This document shows positions 44,724-56,460 of a DNA stretch of 64,000 bases, one piece after another. How positions within the stretch are numbered: the stretch's first letter is position 1; each line of letters opens with the position of its first letter. The notes beneath the pieces are model-generated. The model was not told where the DNA came from and ran no database searches. It saw nothing but the letters and a program-made list of their open reading frames with translations. A program made the position numbers and the translations under genes. Source of the DNA: Anagrus nilaparvatae (lineage: Eukaryota; Arthropoda; Insecta; Hymenoptera; Mymaridae); assembly GCA_022575985.1 (NCBI GenBank), contig JAKSXM010000266.1:930001-994000 (forward strand). Direction: 5' to 3'.

Positions 44724-45083
44724 AACTTGAAAATTAAGGGGAGGGTCAAATTTGTACTATTTAAGGAGGGGGGTCAAATAAGACTTAGGTAGCTATATAT
44801 AAATAAATAAAATACTTTTAAAAGTCTTTGAAAAATCTGGGCTTAGGGATTTAGAATAATATCAATTTAGGGACTTGGAATAATTCAGTTTCAGGGGTTT
44901 GGAATAATTCAGGTTTAGCGACTTGGAATAATATAGATCAAAGGACTTAATAATTCAAATTTAGGGAATCAAAATAGTTTAGGTTTAGAATCTTAACAGC
45001 TAATGATGAGGTGATAATTAAAAATTATAAAATTAGAAAATTGTATTGTAATATTTAGTAACTATTTGTATTATACCTAGTCC
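44724..45083. repeat. Insertion with 24-bp minisatellite in BEL gag
   Basis: Seven or so diverged 24-bp units of the type TTTAGGGACTTGGAATAATT run from 44839 to 44990. They are preceded by G-rich GGAGGGGGGTCAAAT (44764-44778). The block separates the two BEL zinc-knuckle regions that are normally continuous. Confidence 0.75.
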
Positions 45084-45305
45084 TCAGCAGGAAGTAAACA
45101 TGTTCCATGCATTTAGGTTGTGTTTACACAAACCGGTTATAAGTTTTTTACTGATTATAAATTGTTTACGTTCTTCAACCGATTTGTTTTTATACACATC
45201 GCAATATGAAAATAAGTGAGATCCTTTACATATTATACAGCCATAAGTGCTGTTTTCTGATTCAATTTTACCTTCACCATTCATTTTACTTTTAATTATG
45301 AACAT
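45084..45305 (-). pseudogene. BEL/Pao gag zinc-knuckle fragment
   Basis: The frame contains YGCIICKGSHLFSYCDVYKN and SVEERKQFIISKK. In BEL elements the knuckle CPLCNGNH and the following VEERR segment sit between the gag DUF1759 region and the protease. It is cut off downstream by the minisatellite insertion. Confidence 0.8.
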
Positions 45306-45553
45306 TAGTAAATGAAGAAGATTTATTTGATTTATTGAAATTTAAATTGTTAAAATTAGAATTATTATTTTTTTTATAATAATCTTCTAAAGATTCAAAT
45401 ATGATTATTTGACTTTCAATAAATTTTTCCACTTCAGCAAAAGAAGGGGGATTTTTAGAATTCGGTAAAGTACCTAAATATTTTTCCCATTGTTTACAAG
45501 GGTTAAGTTCCAGGATTAAATAAATTTACAGTATGAAAAACTAAGAAATCATC

Positions 45554-46239
45554 CTAATGTTGAGTTTCACGTTTAAGTAAGGATAATGCTTGAATGGGAG
45601 TTATTATACCAGTTAAAATACGTTTTAATTCAAATGAAGATTCCTTTTTTATAGAATTTAAATTAAAAATTATACTAAGACGAGAAGAAACAAGTCTCCT
45701 TTTATTATCATATTTATCAACAAGTTTTTTCCAAACAATCTCATAAAATTCACCTGTGATAGGATATGATTTAACGAATTGTAAAGGTTCTGCCTCTAAG
45801 CTGGTTATAAGATAATGCAATTTTGAAACTTTAGATAAATTAAATTTATCACCTACTAATGTGCAAAATAAATCTTTCAAATGTTCCCATTGGGTATAAT
45901 CGCCTTTAAATTTAGGAACTATAATTCTGGGTAATCTTTCAGAATCTTCTGTACCTATGAAAGAATCATTACGCATTGTTGAATTGTGACTATTATGGGT
46001 AGAATTTATGTCTTCAGATTTATGTCTTCTTGTTTAATATAATGCGTTTTTTTATTATTAGGTAACTTTAAAATTTCATAATAATTATGCTCATATTGAA
46101 TCCATAAATCGTTTAAATTTTCAAGTCTAGTTTTGCAAGTAAAAATATTTTTTGCATCATCAGTTTCAAATTGATTTTACGAATTTTCTATTCTATGAGA
46201 AATTGAATTTTGCTCATCGTATAGGGATTGATTAGCCAT
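45554..46239 (-). pseudogene. BEL/Pao gag N-terminal region (DUF1759-like)
   Basis: A start codon at 46239 gives MANQSLYDEQNS, interrupted by an early stop. From 45976 an open frame carries LPRIIVPKFKGDYTQWEHLK, LHYLITSLEAEPLQFV and YEIVWKKLVDKYDNKRRL, matching the DUF1759 part of BEL/Pao gag (LPKL.L..F.G....W..F). The frame ends early at 45554. The sequence down to 45306 still resembles gag but has stops. Confidence 0.82.
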
Positions 46240-46331
46240 TTTTTATGAAATAAATCTAAAAAATTCCAAGTATCAAAATATCAATAAAATTTAAAAATTA
46301 AAAAATCAATTCAATTAAAAATTTTCAAAAC

Positions 46332-47159
46332 CTTGACTATTGCAAAGTAGTATACTCTGATGTCTCCAATGAGTTGGGTATTCTACTGCAGAGACTAGCA
46401 AACTCTGGAATTAGATACATCCATGGCATCGGGCGCAATGAGCATATCACTGCTTTCCGTAGAAAACTGCATTGGATGAGTAATTCAACTCGTACTGACT
46501 ATTTCGCCTCTCTTATAATGTATAGGATAGTTCGTTTAAAAGAACCTCCTGTTTTGCTACCACTATTAAAGCCTTATAAGCCTGATAGGCCAGTTCGTGG
46601 TCCCCGTAAAGACTTAGATCCTACCACAGTTACAACTGATTGGGGCATAAATTCATTTCAGGTAAAGTACTCAAACTTTTGGAACAAAATTACTCCCTGC
46701 ATTCGTGACCTGCACTCATTTAATTTATTTAAAAAAGCAATAAGGCAGTATCTTTATAAATTAGATGCCTAACACTGTTTAACAATAGCTTGACTAAATT
46801 AATATTAATTAATTTTGCTATTTAATTATTTATTTACAAATTTTAACCTATTTATTTATTTGTTGACTAATTAATAAAATTCTATTGACAAATTTAAATA
46901 CATACTAATTGACTATTGACTGATTGACTTTTGACTGATTGTTGCTATGGTTAACTTATTTATTTTATTTAGTTTTTGAAACAGTATTAATATCAAATTA
47001 TATCATATTACTTATATTTTTATTAACTAATTTTACCTCAATTTTATTTATATATAAATTATTTAATTAAATTAAACAATATATGTTAATTAGAGCTATA
47101 ATAATAATAACTATGTAAGAGTGTAACTAGTTTTGTACTATACAAATAAAGGAAATAAA

Positions 47160-47190
<31 letters not shown>
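46332..47190 (+). mobile_element. 5'-truncated CR1/jockey-like LINE in the BEL 5' region
   Basis: The insertion starts within the RT C-terminal domain. A frame of 132 residues (46374-46769), entered from LDYCKVVYSDVSNE at 46332, has RYIHGIGRNEHITAFRRKL, FWNKITPCIRDL and a normal stop. A 390-bp AT-rich 3' UTR ends in a TAA microsatellite (47158-47190). Flanks ATTAAAAATTTTCAAAA (46314-46330) and ATTAAAAATATTTCAAA (47191-47207) are a near-perfect target duplication. Severe 5' truncation is normal for LINEs. It differs in sequence from 29157-31175, so it is another family or subfamily. Confidence 0.88.
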
Positions 47191-47192
<2 letters not shown>

Positions 47193-47358
47193 TAAAAATA
47201 TTTCAAATTATATTAATGCTAACAATCATATTTCAATTAAACAAATACTTAATCAAATATCAAACAAATAGAATAAATATATGAAACAATAACAAAATTT
47301 TATTAAAATTTAAATTTAAAAATAAACTTAGTTTAGGATATATAGTTTAGGACTAATA

Positions 47359-48145
47359 TCTTAATACTATATATGTATATTTAAAAATTTATTTGTTTGT
47401 TTGTCTGTTTGTCTGTTTGTCTGTACCCTAATGACTCAAGAACCAACGAACCGATTGGCATGAAACCGACGTCAAAATTAAGAAAAAAAAAATGCGGGTG
47501 AAAAAAGGCCCTATATTTTCTGATTAGCTATCGTAGTTTTTGAGATATTTAATTTTTAGTATTTTTGAACTTGATAACATTTTTTTAAAATTTTATCAAA
47601 AATTGAAATATCTCGATACTATCGAAAAATTTTGGCATCGCACTTCATAGTATTCAATTCAGCACTAATTTTTACGTATTCTCTGAAATTTTTATTCAAA
47701 ACGGAGGTATCTTTAAAATTTTATAAAATATTTAAAAAATTTTTTACTACATCTTAATACTATATATATTTGAAAATTTATTTGTTTGTTTGTCTGTTTG
47801 TCTGTTTGTCTGTACCCTAAAGACTCAAAAACCAACGAACCGATTGGCATGAAACCGGCGTCAAAATGAAGAAAAAAAAAAGTGCGGGTGACATAGGCCC
47901 TATATTTTCTGATTAGCTATCGTAGTTTTTGAGATATTTAATTTTTAGAATTTTTGAACTTGATAACATTTTTTATAAATTTTATCAAAAATTGGAATAT
48001 CTCGATACTATCGAAAAATTTTGGTATTGCACTTCATAGTATTCAATTCAGCACTAATTTTTACGTATTCTCTGAAATTTTTATTCAAAACGGAGGTATC
48101 TTTAAAATTTTATAAAATATTTTAAAAATTTTTTACTATATATTA
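47359..48145 (+). repeat. Two tandem Helitron 5' modules
   Basis: Units starting TCTTAATACTATATATGTAT (47359) and TCTTAATACTATATATATTT (47752) are about 393 bp apart and nearly identical. Each has GTTTGTCTG repeats, CCAACGAACCGATTGGCATG, CGTAGTTTTTGAGATATTTA and AAAACGGAGGTATCTTTAAA. No Helitron 3' end follows, so this is a 5'-end fragment duplicated in tandem. Confidence 0.8.
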
Positions 48146-48377
48146 TATATATTCAACCCAAATTTTAGGGTATAGTTTGGGGTGATAAAAAAATCACGAA
48201 ATATGTCTGATTAAAGTTCCAAAAATAGCCTGATTTTGCCCATTTTCAAAATTACGCCATTCCTTTGAATTTACTACAAATTTTATCTTATTGGTCACAT
48301 TTGAACTGGTAAAAGGTCTACATTAAGATAAAAAATTTTAGCTTATTTCAAGGCGTTAATTTTTTTTGGCATTGATA

Positions 48378-50005
48378 TATGGGCATATCTGACCAAGTGG
48401 TTATATTTCTAATTTTATAAAATAAATTTTATTTTTGAGAGCACAATAACGACATTTGGACAGAAGTTTAATAAAACAATAAAAATTAAAATTTTCTTTG
48501 CGTAACTTAATTTTAAGCTACGGCGTTTGATAAATGAACTTCTTAAATAAAAAAATATATTTAAGGTTATAATTACTAAATGATGAAATTAGTTCTCAAA
48601 AATACTGAAAAGTATAGAGGTATATAACAATAAATTTTATTTCTGTCCAAAAACCAATAATAAGAATTTTCAATTTTTTTATAAACAAAAAATTAAATGT
48701 TCTACAGACTGCGCTATAGGCATAGCTAGGCTAAGCTCCCTGAATCTTTAACTCATTGCTCCTCGCATTGCTCACATAAAGCCTAAAATATAGTTAACGT
48801 TAAAGTTACTGCTAAAATGGGCTGATCAAAAGGGGAGTGGTAAGGGTAATTGCCTCCCCTGAACTCCAAAAAATGCATGTTTTTTGTTCATAATTTTGTT
48901 TTTTTATACAAATTTCATAAGAAAACATACAAAATTTTGCTTAAGCGCCCCACTTCCTTAGGCCCTTTTCTGTATCCGCCACTGGTTAAAATATGATCGC
49001 ATTATTTTATTATAATTTATTAAATCATTTAGTTGTGCCTTCTATGATTTTTGAAACATTTTTTTAGAGTTTTTGATTTTTTTCAAAATGTATTTTTCTT
49101 GAAATATAGATTTTAATGATCCACTAAGTATGACCTACAACTACATAATTATATTTATTTTTTTAAAACACTAAATTCAAATCAAAAACATCTTTTTTGA
49201 ATTAAGAATGAAATATACGTAATTCTTACACGTTTGTTATTTTTAGGTTATTGGTAAACAACGCTTCTAAATTGTACGATTATTTTATATAAAACTGAGG
49301 TTTATACATACAACGCATTGAATCAAGCTATGCCGTTTTTTTAAACTGAAATCTAATAACATTTTGCATAAATCACAAAAGATTTTGCGAAGATTTTTTG
49401 AAAATTGAACGAGTGCCATTAAAAAATGTGATTTTAGTACCAAAATTACGCATCGACAACAAAGTCTTTTGGTGTCGATATCTACTAAATTATTGGTGGC
49501 ACCAGTTTTTCTCAAATCACTTTCAAATTGTGAAACATTGTAGAGAATTTTCACAATAGTTAGAAATAAAAATTGTTCACGGCATTCATTTGTGGCTTAA
49601 AAAACTTTCTTTGATCGTATTTATTTGAAAATGTGGTTACCAATGTTTCAGCTGGCAGAATTTTTTTTAGAAAAGGAACACACTGTTTTAATTATGTGAA
49701 GAAATTAAATATATTATTAATTTATCAATATCTATTTATAAAAAGGCAAATGGTTTTACGGCATTCCCACTGTAATGTTAAGAATATAAAAAACTTAACA
49801 AGGTTACCAACAAAATATTAGGGTTTCGAATCATTCCAAGGTTGTTATTTCATGATAATTAACGAAATAAGTCAAAAAAATTTCTTGAGGCTTGAGAAGA
49901 AATATATATAAATAAATTTCAATAATTTTTTTTTGAAACAGAAAGCTGGATTTTCATTAAAACCCTCATATATGCAATATAACCACTTGGTGAGATATGC
50001 CCATA
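48378..50005. mobile_element. 1.6-kb TIR element with TA target site, no recognised transposase
   Basis: Inverted termini TATGGGCATATCTGACCAAG (48378) and its partner ending CATATGCCCATA-type at 50005 match over about 30 bp with one mismatch, extending to GTGGTTATA. Both ends abut TA (48376-48377, 50006-50007), the target of Tc1/mariner-like elements. The interior is AT-rich. A minus-strand frame at 49285-49554 is open but shows no DDE or helix-turn-helix motif I recognise, so the class is inferred only from ends. Confidence 0.6.
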
Positions 50006-50110
50006 TATTTTGGATAATAACAACATGATAATAATAAAAAATCAATAACAACAACACCGGGAATAGATCAGGGGATAGATAATAGATCTCACCTATGCTA
50101 TCTTATCTTA

Positions 50111-51618
50111 TCTTACTACTATATATATTTGAAAATTTATTTGTGTGTCTGTGTGTGTGTGTGTGTGTGTATTATTATCAGGGCTAAACCAGTGAACGAA
50201 ATCATATAAAACCGGTGTCAAATTAAAGAAAAAATGTCCGCGAGTGACATAGGCCATAGTTTTGAGATTCAGCTATCTTACTTTTGGAGATATTCAATTT
50301 TTAGTGTTTTTGAACTTGATAAAATTTTTAAAAATTTTTAACAAAAAATAAAATATCCTGAGACAATCGAAAAAATTTACCGTCACACTTTGTAGTATTT
50401 GATTTGGCACCAATTCTTGCGTATTCTCCAAAATTTTTATTCAAAACGGAGGTATCTTTAAAATTTTATAAAATATTTTTGAAGCTGGTCCGAAAATTTT
50501 TAAAAATTTTTTTACTTTTTGTGGTATTTATAATCATCTATTTGTGGGTCTGTGTGTGTATGTGTTTCATCATCAGGGTCGAATCACTGTCAAAATGAAG
50601 TATCAAAATATAGAAAAAAAAGTCAGCGTGTGACATAGGCCATAGTTTTGAAACTCAGTTACCGTACTTTTGGAGATATTCAATTTTTACTATTTTTGGA
50701 AAAAATAAAATTTTTTGAAAATTTGCTTAAAAAGTGAAATAACTTCTAAATATGATAAAATTTTTGGTATTACTCGATTCGGCACTAATTTATATGTATT
50801 CAGATTTTGCATAAAAAACGGACGCTTCTTTAAAAATAGGTAAAATTTCTTTAGAGCCTGAACATTTCTTTGATTTTTCAAAAAAAATTTTCGATAATTT
50901 GCAGTAAAATAAAAAAAATAGAGAAAAATTCAAGAAATTTTATAGATTCTTTACTATTCAGAAAACAAAAACATGATTGTTGTATCATAAATTAATTTTT
51001 TTAGATTTAGTTTATCGAGATTATCATTAACCAATAATTGGGCCCTCTAAAAAACTAGATTTTGCATATCCAGGAATCAAATGTACGATTTTTTATTTAA
51101 AAATTACTGTATTATTTGCAATTTATATTAGTTTACGCTACAAACTATTAGGACTATAAAGAGGCCTCTCTGAAAATTATTTGATAAATTTTTATTATGA
51201 GACCTTAAATTCTCTAGATCAAAAAATATCGAAAAAATTGCATATCCAGTTAATAACACGAAGTTTAAATTATGAAATCACTAGCCGGGTAACATGATTT
51301 ATAATAGGTCTTGAAGTCTCTAAGTCTATAGAATACCAAAATAGTACACGAGATACTAATACTAAAATGCTAGATTCTGTTGGATTCCATAAGAAATAAA
51401 TTATCTTCGGGATTAGAAATAGCCTCTCCAATACCTTTTCAAATATTTTTCCTTAATTAATAATTTTAACTTTACTGGGGATAGAACTAGGCTCTTCTGA
51501 AAACTCTTAATGTGTTTGCATAATTATAAATGTGCAGTGAAACATGATTTTCTTAAGCAACAGAAACAAAAGTAAATGCAATACAGGGGGGCGGAGCCCC
51601 CCCTCCAACTTTTGCTAG
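50111..51618 (+). mobile_element. Complete non-autonomous Helitron
   Basis: The element runs from TCTTACTACTATATATATTT (after A) to CAACTTTTGCTAG (before T), with no flanking duplication. A GGGGGGC-GGAG-CCCCCCC hairpin lies 10 bp from the 3' end. Two diverged modules fill the 5' half: 50111-50530 with a GT microsatellite and ATTATCAGGGCTAAACCAG, and 50540-50880 with CATCATCAGGGTCGAATCAC. The 3' half (50880-51590) is unique to the family's long members and matches 15120-15900 inverted. No coding sequence is present. It is the reference copy for the other fragments in the window. Confidence 0.85.
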
Positions 51619-52031
51619 TATATATATATATAGGAATAGGATAAAGGATATTAAAAAATTATGATTTTACGCCCTTTTTACCCTTTCTATGATTTTACGA
51701 TAGTAATGTGCATTTAGTATACCCTCGTAGTGTGTAAGATATATACTATGTCCATTTTACTTACACATACAGAATATTTCAAGTATATTAAATACTTTAT
51801 CATACCGTTACATACTGAAATGGAACTATACACAATTCTTCTATCATACTTCGCTTTTAACGTTTGGAGCGATTCGTTTCAAAAGTTGTTGTATTTCAGT
51901 TCAGTATATATTTATTCTACATTCTGTTTAATAATATAGAATAGTATTACAAATGCTTTACCATAGAATTAAAAATTTTTTATGGTAAAAGGGCATTAAA
52001 AGTACATTGAAATAAATAATTCTTATTTGCT
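51619..52031. other. Short unassigned interval
   Basis: TTTTACGCCCTTTTTACC near 51666 and an inverted, diverged partner (GGTAAAAGGGCATTAAAA near 51984) hint at a decayed MITE of about 340 bp. The match is too weak to call. No gene is seen. Confidence 0.35.
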
Positions 52032-53078
52032 AATGATCTCTTAAGTAATGAATTATATACTGAATATCAGCGCATCAAAAAGCATTTCCAGAATAATAAA
52101 GATGTATACGTGTATTCTTATGAAGGTGCCATTTTTGCAAAGCTAAAGGGTCAATCATCTGAGCCTATCACGCCAACTACTGATCTTGAAAATTTATTTA
52201 ATTTATTTTAAAGTAATTTTTATTTTTACGTTCATTAATTATAAATTTTTCTTCAAGTTTACTTACTAAGAATTTAATTAAAAATCAATAATTAAATTAT
52301 GATAATTTCTATAAAAATATTTCAATTCTTGTATCTATAATTTTACAAGTAAAGTTTCAGTTTAATATTATTAATATTTTAATTCAAGTATCCTATCTTT
52401 AACTATGCATTTAAATTTTCAATCTATTATATACATTTAAATCTAGTTTATTTACTTTATATTTTTCTTAAATTTAAATTTTCAATTCAAAACAAAATAG
52501 TCAAATTATGATAAATATTCTAAATTATGTTTCTGTAAGCATACAAATGAATTTTTGGTGTGTAAATCAACACTTATTTTTAGTTTTATTTTTATTTTCA
52601 TGTCAAAATTTACGTTTAGAAGAATTTAATTAAAAATCAATAATTAAATTACAATAATTTCTATAAATTAATTTTTCAATTCATGAATCTAAAAGTCTGC
52701 AAAAGAATTTTTAATGTATTATTATATACTTTAAATATCTATGTATTTAATTATATTTATTTTTAAATTTAATTATTCTATAAAATAAATAATCAAATTA
52801 TTATAAATTTTTATATAAATCAAAACTTATTTTAATTTTCTAAATTTATGTACAGCATTATGTATAATTAATTTTTTCTTTTCATTTTATCTTAATTATT
52901 ATATCATACATTATTATTTTATTAATATTTTCAATTGTAATTGTATTATAATTTTATACTGTTTTTATATTCTAAGTACTGATACGCATATGTACTCAAA
53001 TTAATTTTTTTTTACTATTGTAAATTGTTGCGCATCGGCCACGCCTGCGCCTAATAAATTCTAATAATAATAATAATA
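52032..53078 (+). mobile_element. ORF1-only LINE-like element, copy 3, 5'-truncated
   Basis: Homology to copy 2 starts abruptly inside the ORF at NDLLSNELYTEYQ. It continues through EGAIFAKLKG to the stop after ENLFNLF at 52211, then through the whole repeat-rich 3' UTR. It ends with the hairpin GCGCATCGGCCACGCCTGCG (53029-53050) and a TAA tail at 53053-53078. Abrupt 5' truncation with an intact 3' end is the usual LINE/SINE pattern. A foldback element inserted into the tail at 53081 obscures any target duplication. Confidence 0.8.
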
Positions 53079-53080
53079 TA

Positions 53081-54884
53081 CTCCAGTCAAAATACGGGGG
53101 GGGGTTGTATTGTTTCTGGCCACCACCAGATTTGGTCTACTATAGGTTTTTTGGGTCGCTGAACACGAAAATCGGGGTCTTTTCTATGAGAAACTGGGGC
53201 TTGACCCTTAAATTGGGCAAAACTTGCCCTAAAAAGGGCATTTTTGACAAATTCACTCTAAGCCTTTGAAATTCGGCATACGGGGGTTTTTTGGGTCGCT
53301 AATTACGAATATTCAATTATTTTTTATGAACAATTATACCTTCACCCTTAAATTTGCCCAAACTAGCCCCTAAAAGGGCATTTTTGATATATTCAGTCCA
53401 GCCCTCTAAAATTTGGTATACGGGGGTTTTTTAGGTCGCTGATAACGAATATTTAATTATTTTTAATGAAAAATTATACATTTGCCCTTAAATTTGCCCA
53501 AACTAGCCCTAAAAAGGGCATTTTTGCTACATTCAGTCCAGCCCTCTAAAATTTGGTATACGGGGGTTTTTTAGGTCGCTGATAACGATTATTTAATTAT
53601 TTTTAATGAAAAATTATACCTTTGCCCTTAAATTGGCCCAAACTAGCCCCTAAAAGGGCATTTTTGCTACATTCAGTCCAGCTCTCTAAAGTTTGGTATA
53701 CAGGAGTTTTTTGGGTCGCTGATCACGAATATTCAGGTTTTTTTAATGCAAAATTAGACCGTTGCCCTTAAATTGTCCAAATCTAAATCAAACAGAATGT
53801 AGCAAAAATGCCCTTTTTAGGTCAAGTTTTAGCCAATTCAAGGTTGATGATCTAATTTCTCATTAAAATACCTTAATATTCATGTTTAGCGATACAAAAA
53901 ACACCCGTACACCAAATTTAAAAGGCCTAGACTGAATGCAGCAAAAACGCCCTTTTTAGGGCAAGTTTAGCCCAATATAAGGGTCAAGCTCCAATTTCTC
54001 CAATTTCCCCCCCCCCCAATTTAAACTTGTCCTAAAAAGGGCATTTTTGCTACATTCTGTTTGATGTAGATTTGGATAATTTAAGGGCAACGGTCTAATT
54101 TTGCATTAAAAAAACCTGAATATTCGTGATCAGCGACCCAAAAAACTCCCGTATACCAAACTTTAGAGAGCTGGACTGAATGTAGCAAAAATGCCCTTTT
54201 AGGGGCTAGTTTGGGCCAATTTAAGGGCAAAGGTATAATTTTTCATTAAAAATAATTAAATAATCGTTATCAGCGACCTAAAAAAACCCCGTTTACCAAA
54301 TTTTAGAGGGCTGGACTGAATGTAGCAAAAATGCCCTTTTAGGGGCTAGTTTGGGCCAATTTAAGGGCAAAGGTATAATTTTTCATTAAAAATAATTAAA
54401 TAATCGTTATCAGCGACCTAAAAAAACCCCGTTTACCAAATTTTAGAGGGCTGGACTGAATGTAGCAAAAATGCCCTTTTAGGGGCTAGTTTGGGCAAAT
54501 TTAAGGGCAAAGGTATAATTTTTCATTAAAAATAATTAAATATTCGTGATCAGCGACCCAAAAAACCCCCGTATACCAAATTTTAGAGGGCTAGAGTGAA
54601 TGTAGCAAGAATGCCCTTTTTAGGGCTAATTTGGGCCAATTTAAGGGCAAATGTATAATTGTTCATAAAAAATAATTGAATATTCGTAATTAGCGACCCA
54701 AAAAACCCCCGTATACCAAATTTCAAAGGCTTTTTAGGGCAAGTTTTGCCCAATTTCAGGGTCAAGCCCCAGTTTCTCATAGAAAAGACCCCGATTTTCG
54801 TGTTCAGCGACCCAATAAACCTATAGTAGACCAAATCTGGTGGTGGCCAGAAACAATACAACCAAACCCGTATTTTGACTGGAG
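53081..54884. mobile_element. Foldback element with about 140-bp internal units, TA target site
   Basis: Termini CTCCAGTCAAAATACGGG (53081) and the reverse complement at 54867-54884 are flanked by TA on both sides. Each arm is roughly 900 bp and is itself a tandem array with a period near 140 bp: the TTTTTTGGGTCGCTGA-type block occurs at about 53290, 53428, 53568 and 53708, and inverted at about 54134, 54271, 54411, 54551 and 54691. GCCCTNAAAAGGGC recurs in each unit and can itself fold. The centre near 53990 has a C13 run. It is non-coding. Confidence 0.85.
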
Positions 54885-55453
54885 TAATATAGTATTTAAT
54901 AAAATTAATAATCGTTTTAAAATTTATTGATTATCATAAATATAGATAAATATTTTAAATTATAATTATAACTAAAATTTTTTATATTTTATGCAACGCA
55001 CCGCTAACACTACACGTATACAGTGCGTGGCGCTATTGAATCGATCAAACAGGTAAAATCAATGACAAAAATTCTGTTACATTTCATTTACTTTTAAGAG
55101 GATACTCTATTTATGAATACTTTTTTTTTTAACTTCAAAATTAGTATATGGGTATAACCAGCGGAAAGTTACCACTTTTGCAGAATGACCAGAAGTTACA
55201 CATTTTTCATGTACTTTCACGCGAAAAGAGTTTTTTTTTGATTTGGGACATCCTAACCTCCAAAACTTTAATTTTCGTTAAAAATAAACGTTTTTTTTCG
55301 ACCAAAATACGGGATTGGTTGTATTTTCACTGGCGAACACGAGATTTGCTCTATTATAGGTTTTTTGTGTCGTTAAAGAACAAAATCGGGTTAATTTCGT
55401 AAACAAATTGGGGGCTTCACCCTTAAATTTGCAAAAACTACCCCAAAAAAGGT

Positions 55454-55502
55454 CAATACCGACGCGTTTCTTAATTAAATAATTCCATCATCAGGGTTTA
55501 AG
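55454..55502 (-). ncRNA. Hammerhead ribozyme motif (Penelope 3' side)
   Basis: On the minus strand the core CTGATGA (55494-55488), a stem-II segment TGGAATTATTTAATTAA and GAAA followed by CGCGTC then GGTATT are in correct order. ACC before CTGATGA can pair with GGT after the GUC cleavage triplet (stem I). Stem III would be the minimal CGCG seen in dimeric hammerheads of Penelope-like elements. Its place downstream of the GIY-YIG domain on the coding strand fits the terminal repeat of such elements. Confidence 0.65.
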
Positions 55503-55639
55503 AAACGCTAAAACTATTTACATGAACTAATAAATAACATTTAAAACACTTAAAACACTTAAACTGCCAAATTTATAAGCGAACATAACGTTTGTAAACA
55601 TAACGATAGCCGGCGTGGCACTGAGAGGCATGATATTTC

Positions 55640-56345
55640 TATTTGAATTTTAAATTTTAATATAATAAAATTTAATTTTCAAATTTAAAGAATATTATGC
55701 CGTACGTTTACGTTTAGATGTAAATATTGTACAATTATTATACTTGTTATTGTTGATTTTGTAGAATATTTATTGCTGTATTATATAATACATGGGATTT
55801 AAAATGCAATTGATCATTTAATATTTTATCTTTTGAGTCTTGGATTTTGAAGGCTTTATAAATTTCAAATTCTTCTAAGGTGTTCATGATGTTACCCTTA
55901 TTGCATATATGAAGGGGGGTTAAATTATTTTCTAGGCTTGTACTGTTATGTTTTTTGCTGATGATGTGTTTAGCAAAATTAGATTTGATATTTTTTATAA
56001 CTATAGGAGCTCTTGGATTCTTAGGTGGTATGTGCTCCGGATATCTAGCCATAAATTTTCTCCCACTTTGCCTGATGTAAAAGGAGTCACAATCATTACA
56101 ATTCAGCTTGTAAATTCCTGATTTTTGATGTAGGGGTGTGAGTTTTCTCTTCCTTAATAATTTAGATAACTTGTATTCGTCCTGAAGCCCACTTGATAAT
56201 TAAATTTCCTGAAAGTATGTATTAACGTAAACGGAGTGTAATGTCCATATAATGCTGACACATATTTGGTTTCAGGTTTTATTATGCGATTTTTATTTTG
56301 TAGATTAATTTATTAATTATGTTACATTTGTATCCATTGGCAATG
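55640..56345 (-). pseudogene. Penelope-like element C-terminus with GIY-YIG endonuclease
   Basis: Reading the minus strand from about 56340: IAIANGYKCNIINKLIYKIK, then KYVSALYGHYTPFTLIHTF, then KSGIYKLNCNDCDSFYIRQSGRKFMARYPEH. The last is the GIY...YI(G/R) domain characteristic of Penelope-like elements with its Cys-X-X-Cys. The open frame 56052-55747 continues KSNFAKHIISKKHN, NTLEEFEIYKA and ILNDQLHFKSHVL, the standard C-terminal end. Upstream frameshifts near 56200 and 56290 break it. The reverse transcriptase part lies at 57525-57900, separated by inserted and inverted sequence. Confidence 0.87.
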
Positions 56346-56460
56346 GCTATATATTTTATGGTGTGCAAACGTTATGTTCGCTTATAAATGTGGCAGTTTA
56401 AGTGTTGTAAGTGTTTTAAATAATATTTATTAACTCATGTAAATAATATAAGTGTTTTTT

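Larger units (their letters stand above)
37284..47340 (-). mobile_element. BEL/Pao LTR retrotransposon relic with nested insertions
   Basis: Minus-strand gag, protease, RT/RNase H and integrase fragments lie in BEL/Pao order from 46239 down to 37594. Foreign blocks split them: a minisatellite (44724-45083), a RAG1-like DNA transposon (39179-43000) and a LINE in the 5' flank (46332-47190). The outer limits are estimates. LTRs should lie in 37284-37593 and upstream of 46239, but no repeated pair was recognised, so they are decayed or lost. Confidence 0.7.

Noticed and set aside
51660..52005. Possible 340-bp MITE with GCCCTTTTTACC-type ends
   Set aside because: The inverted ends match only with gaps and no target duplication was found.
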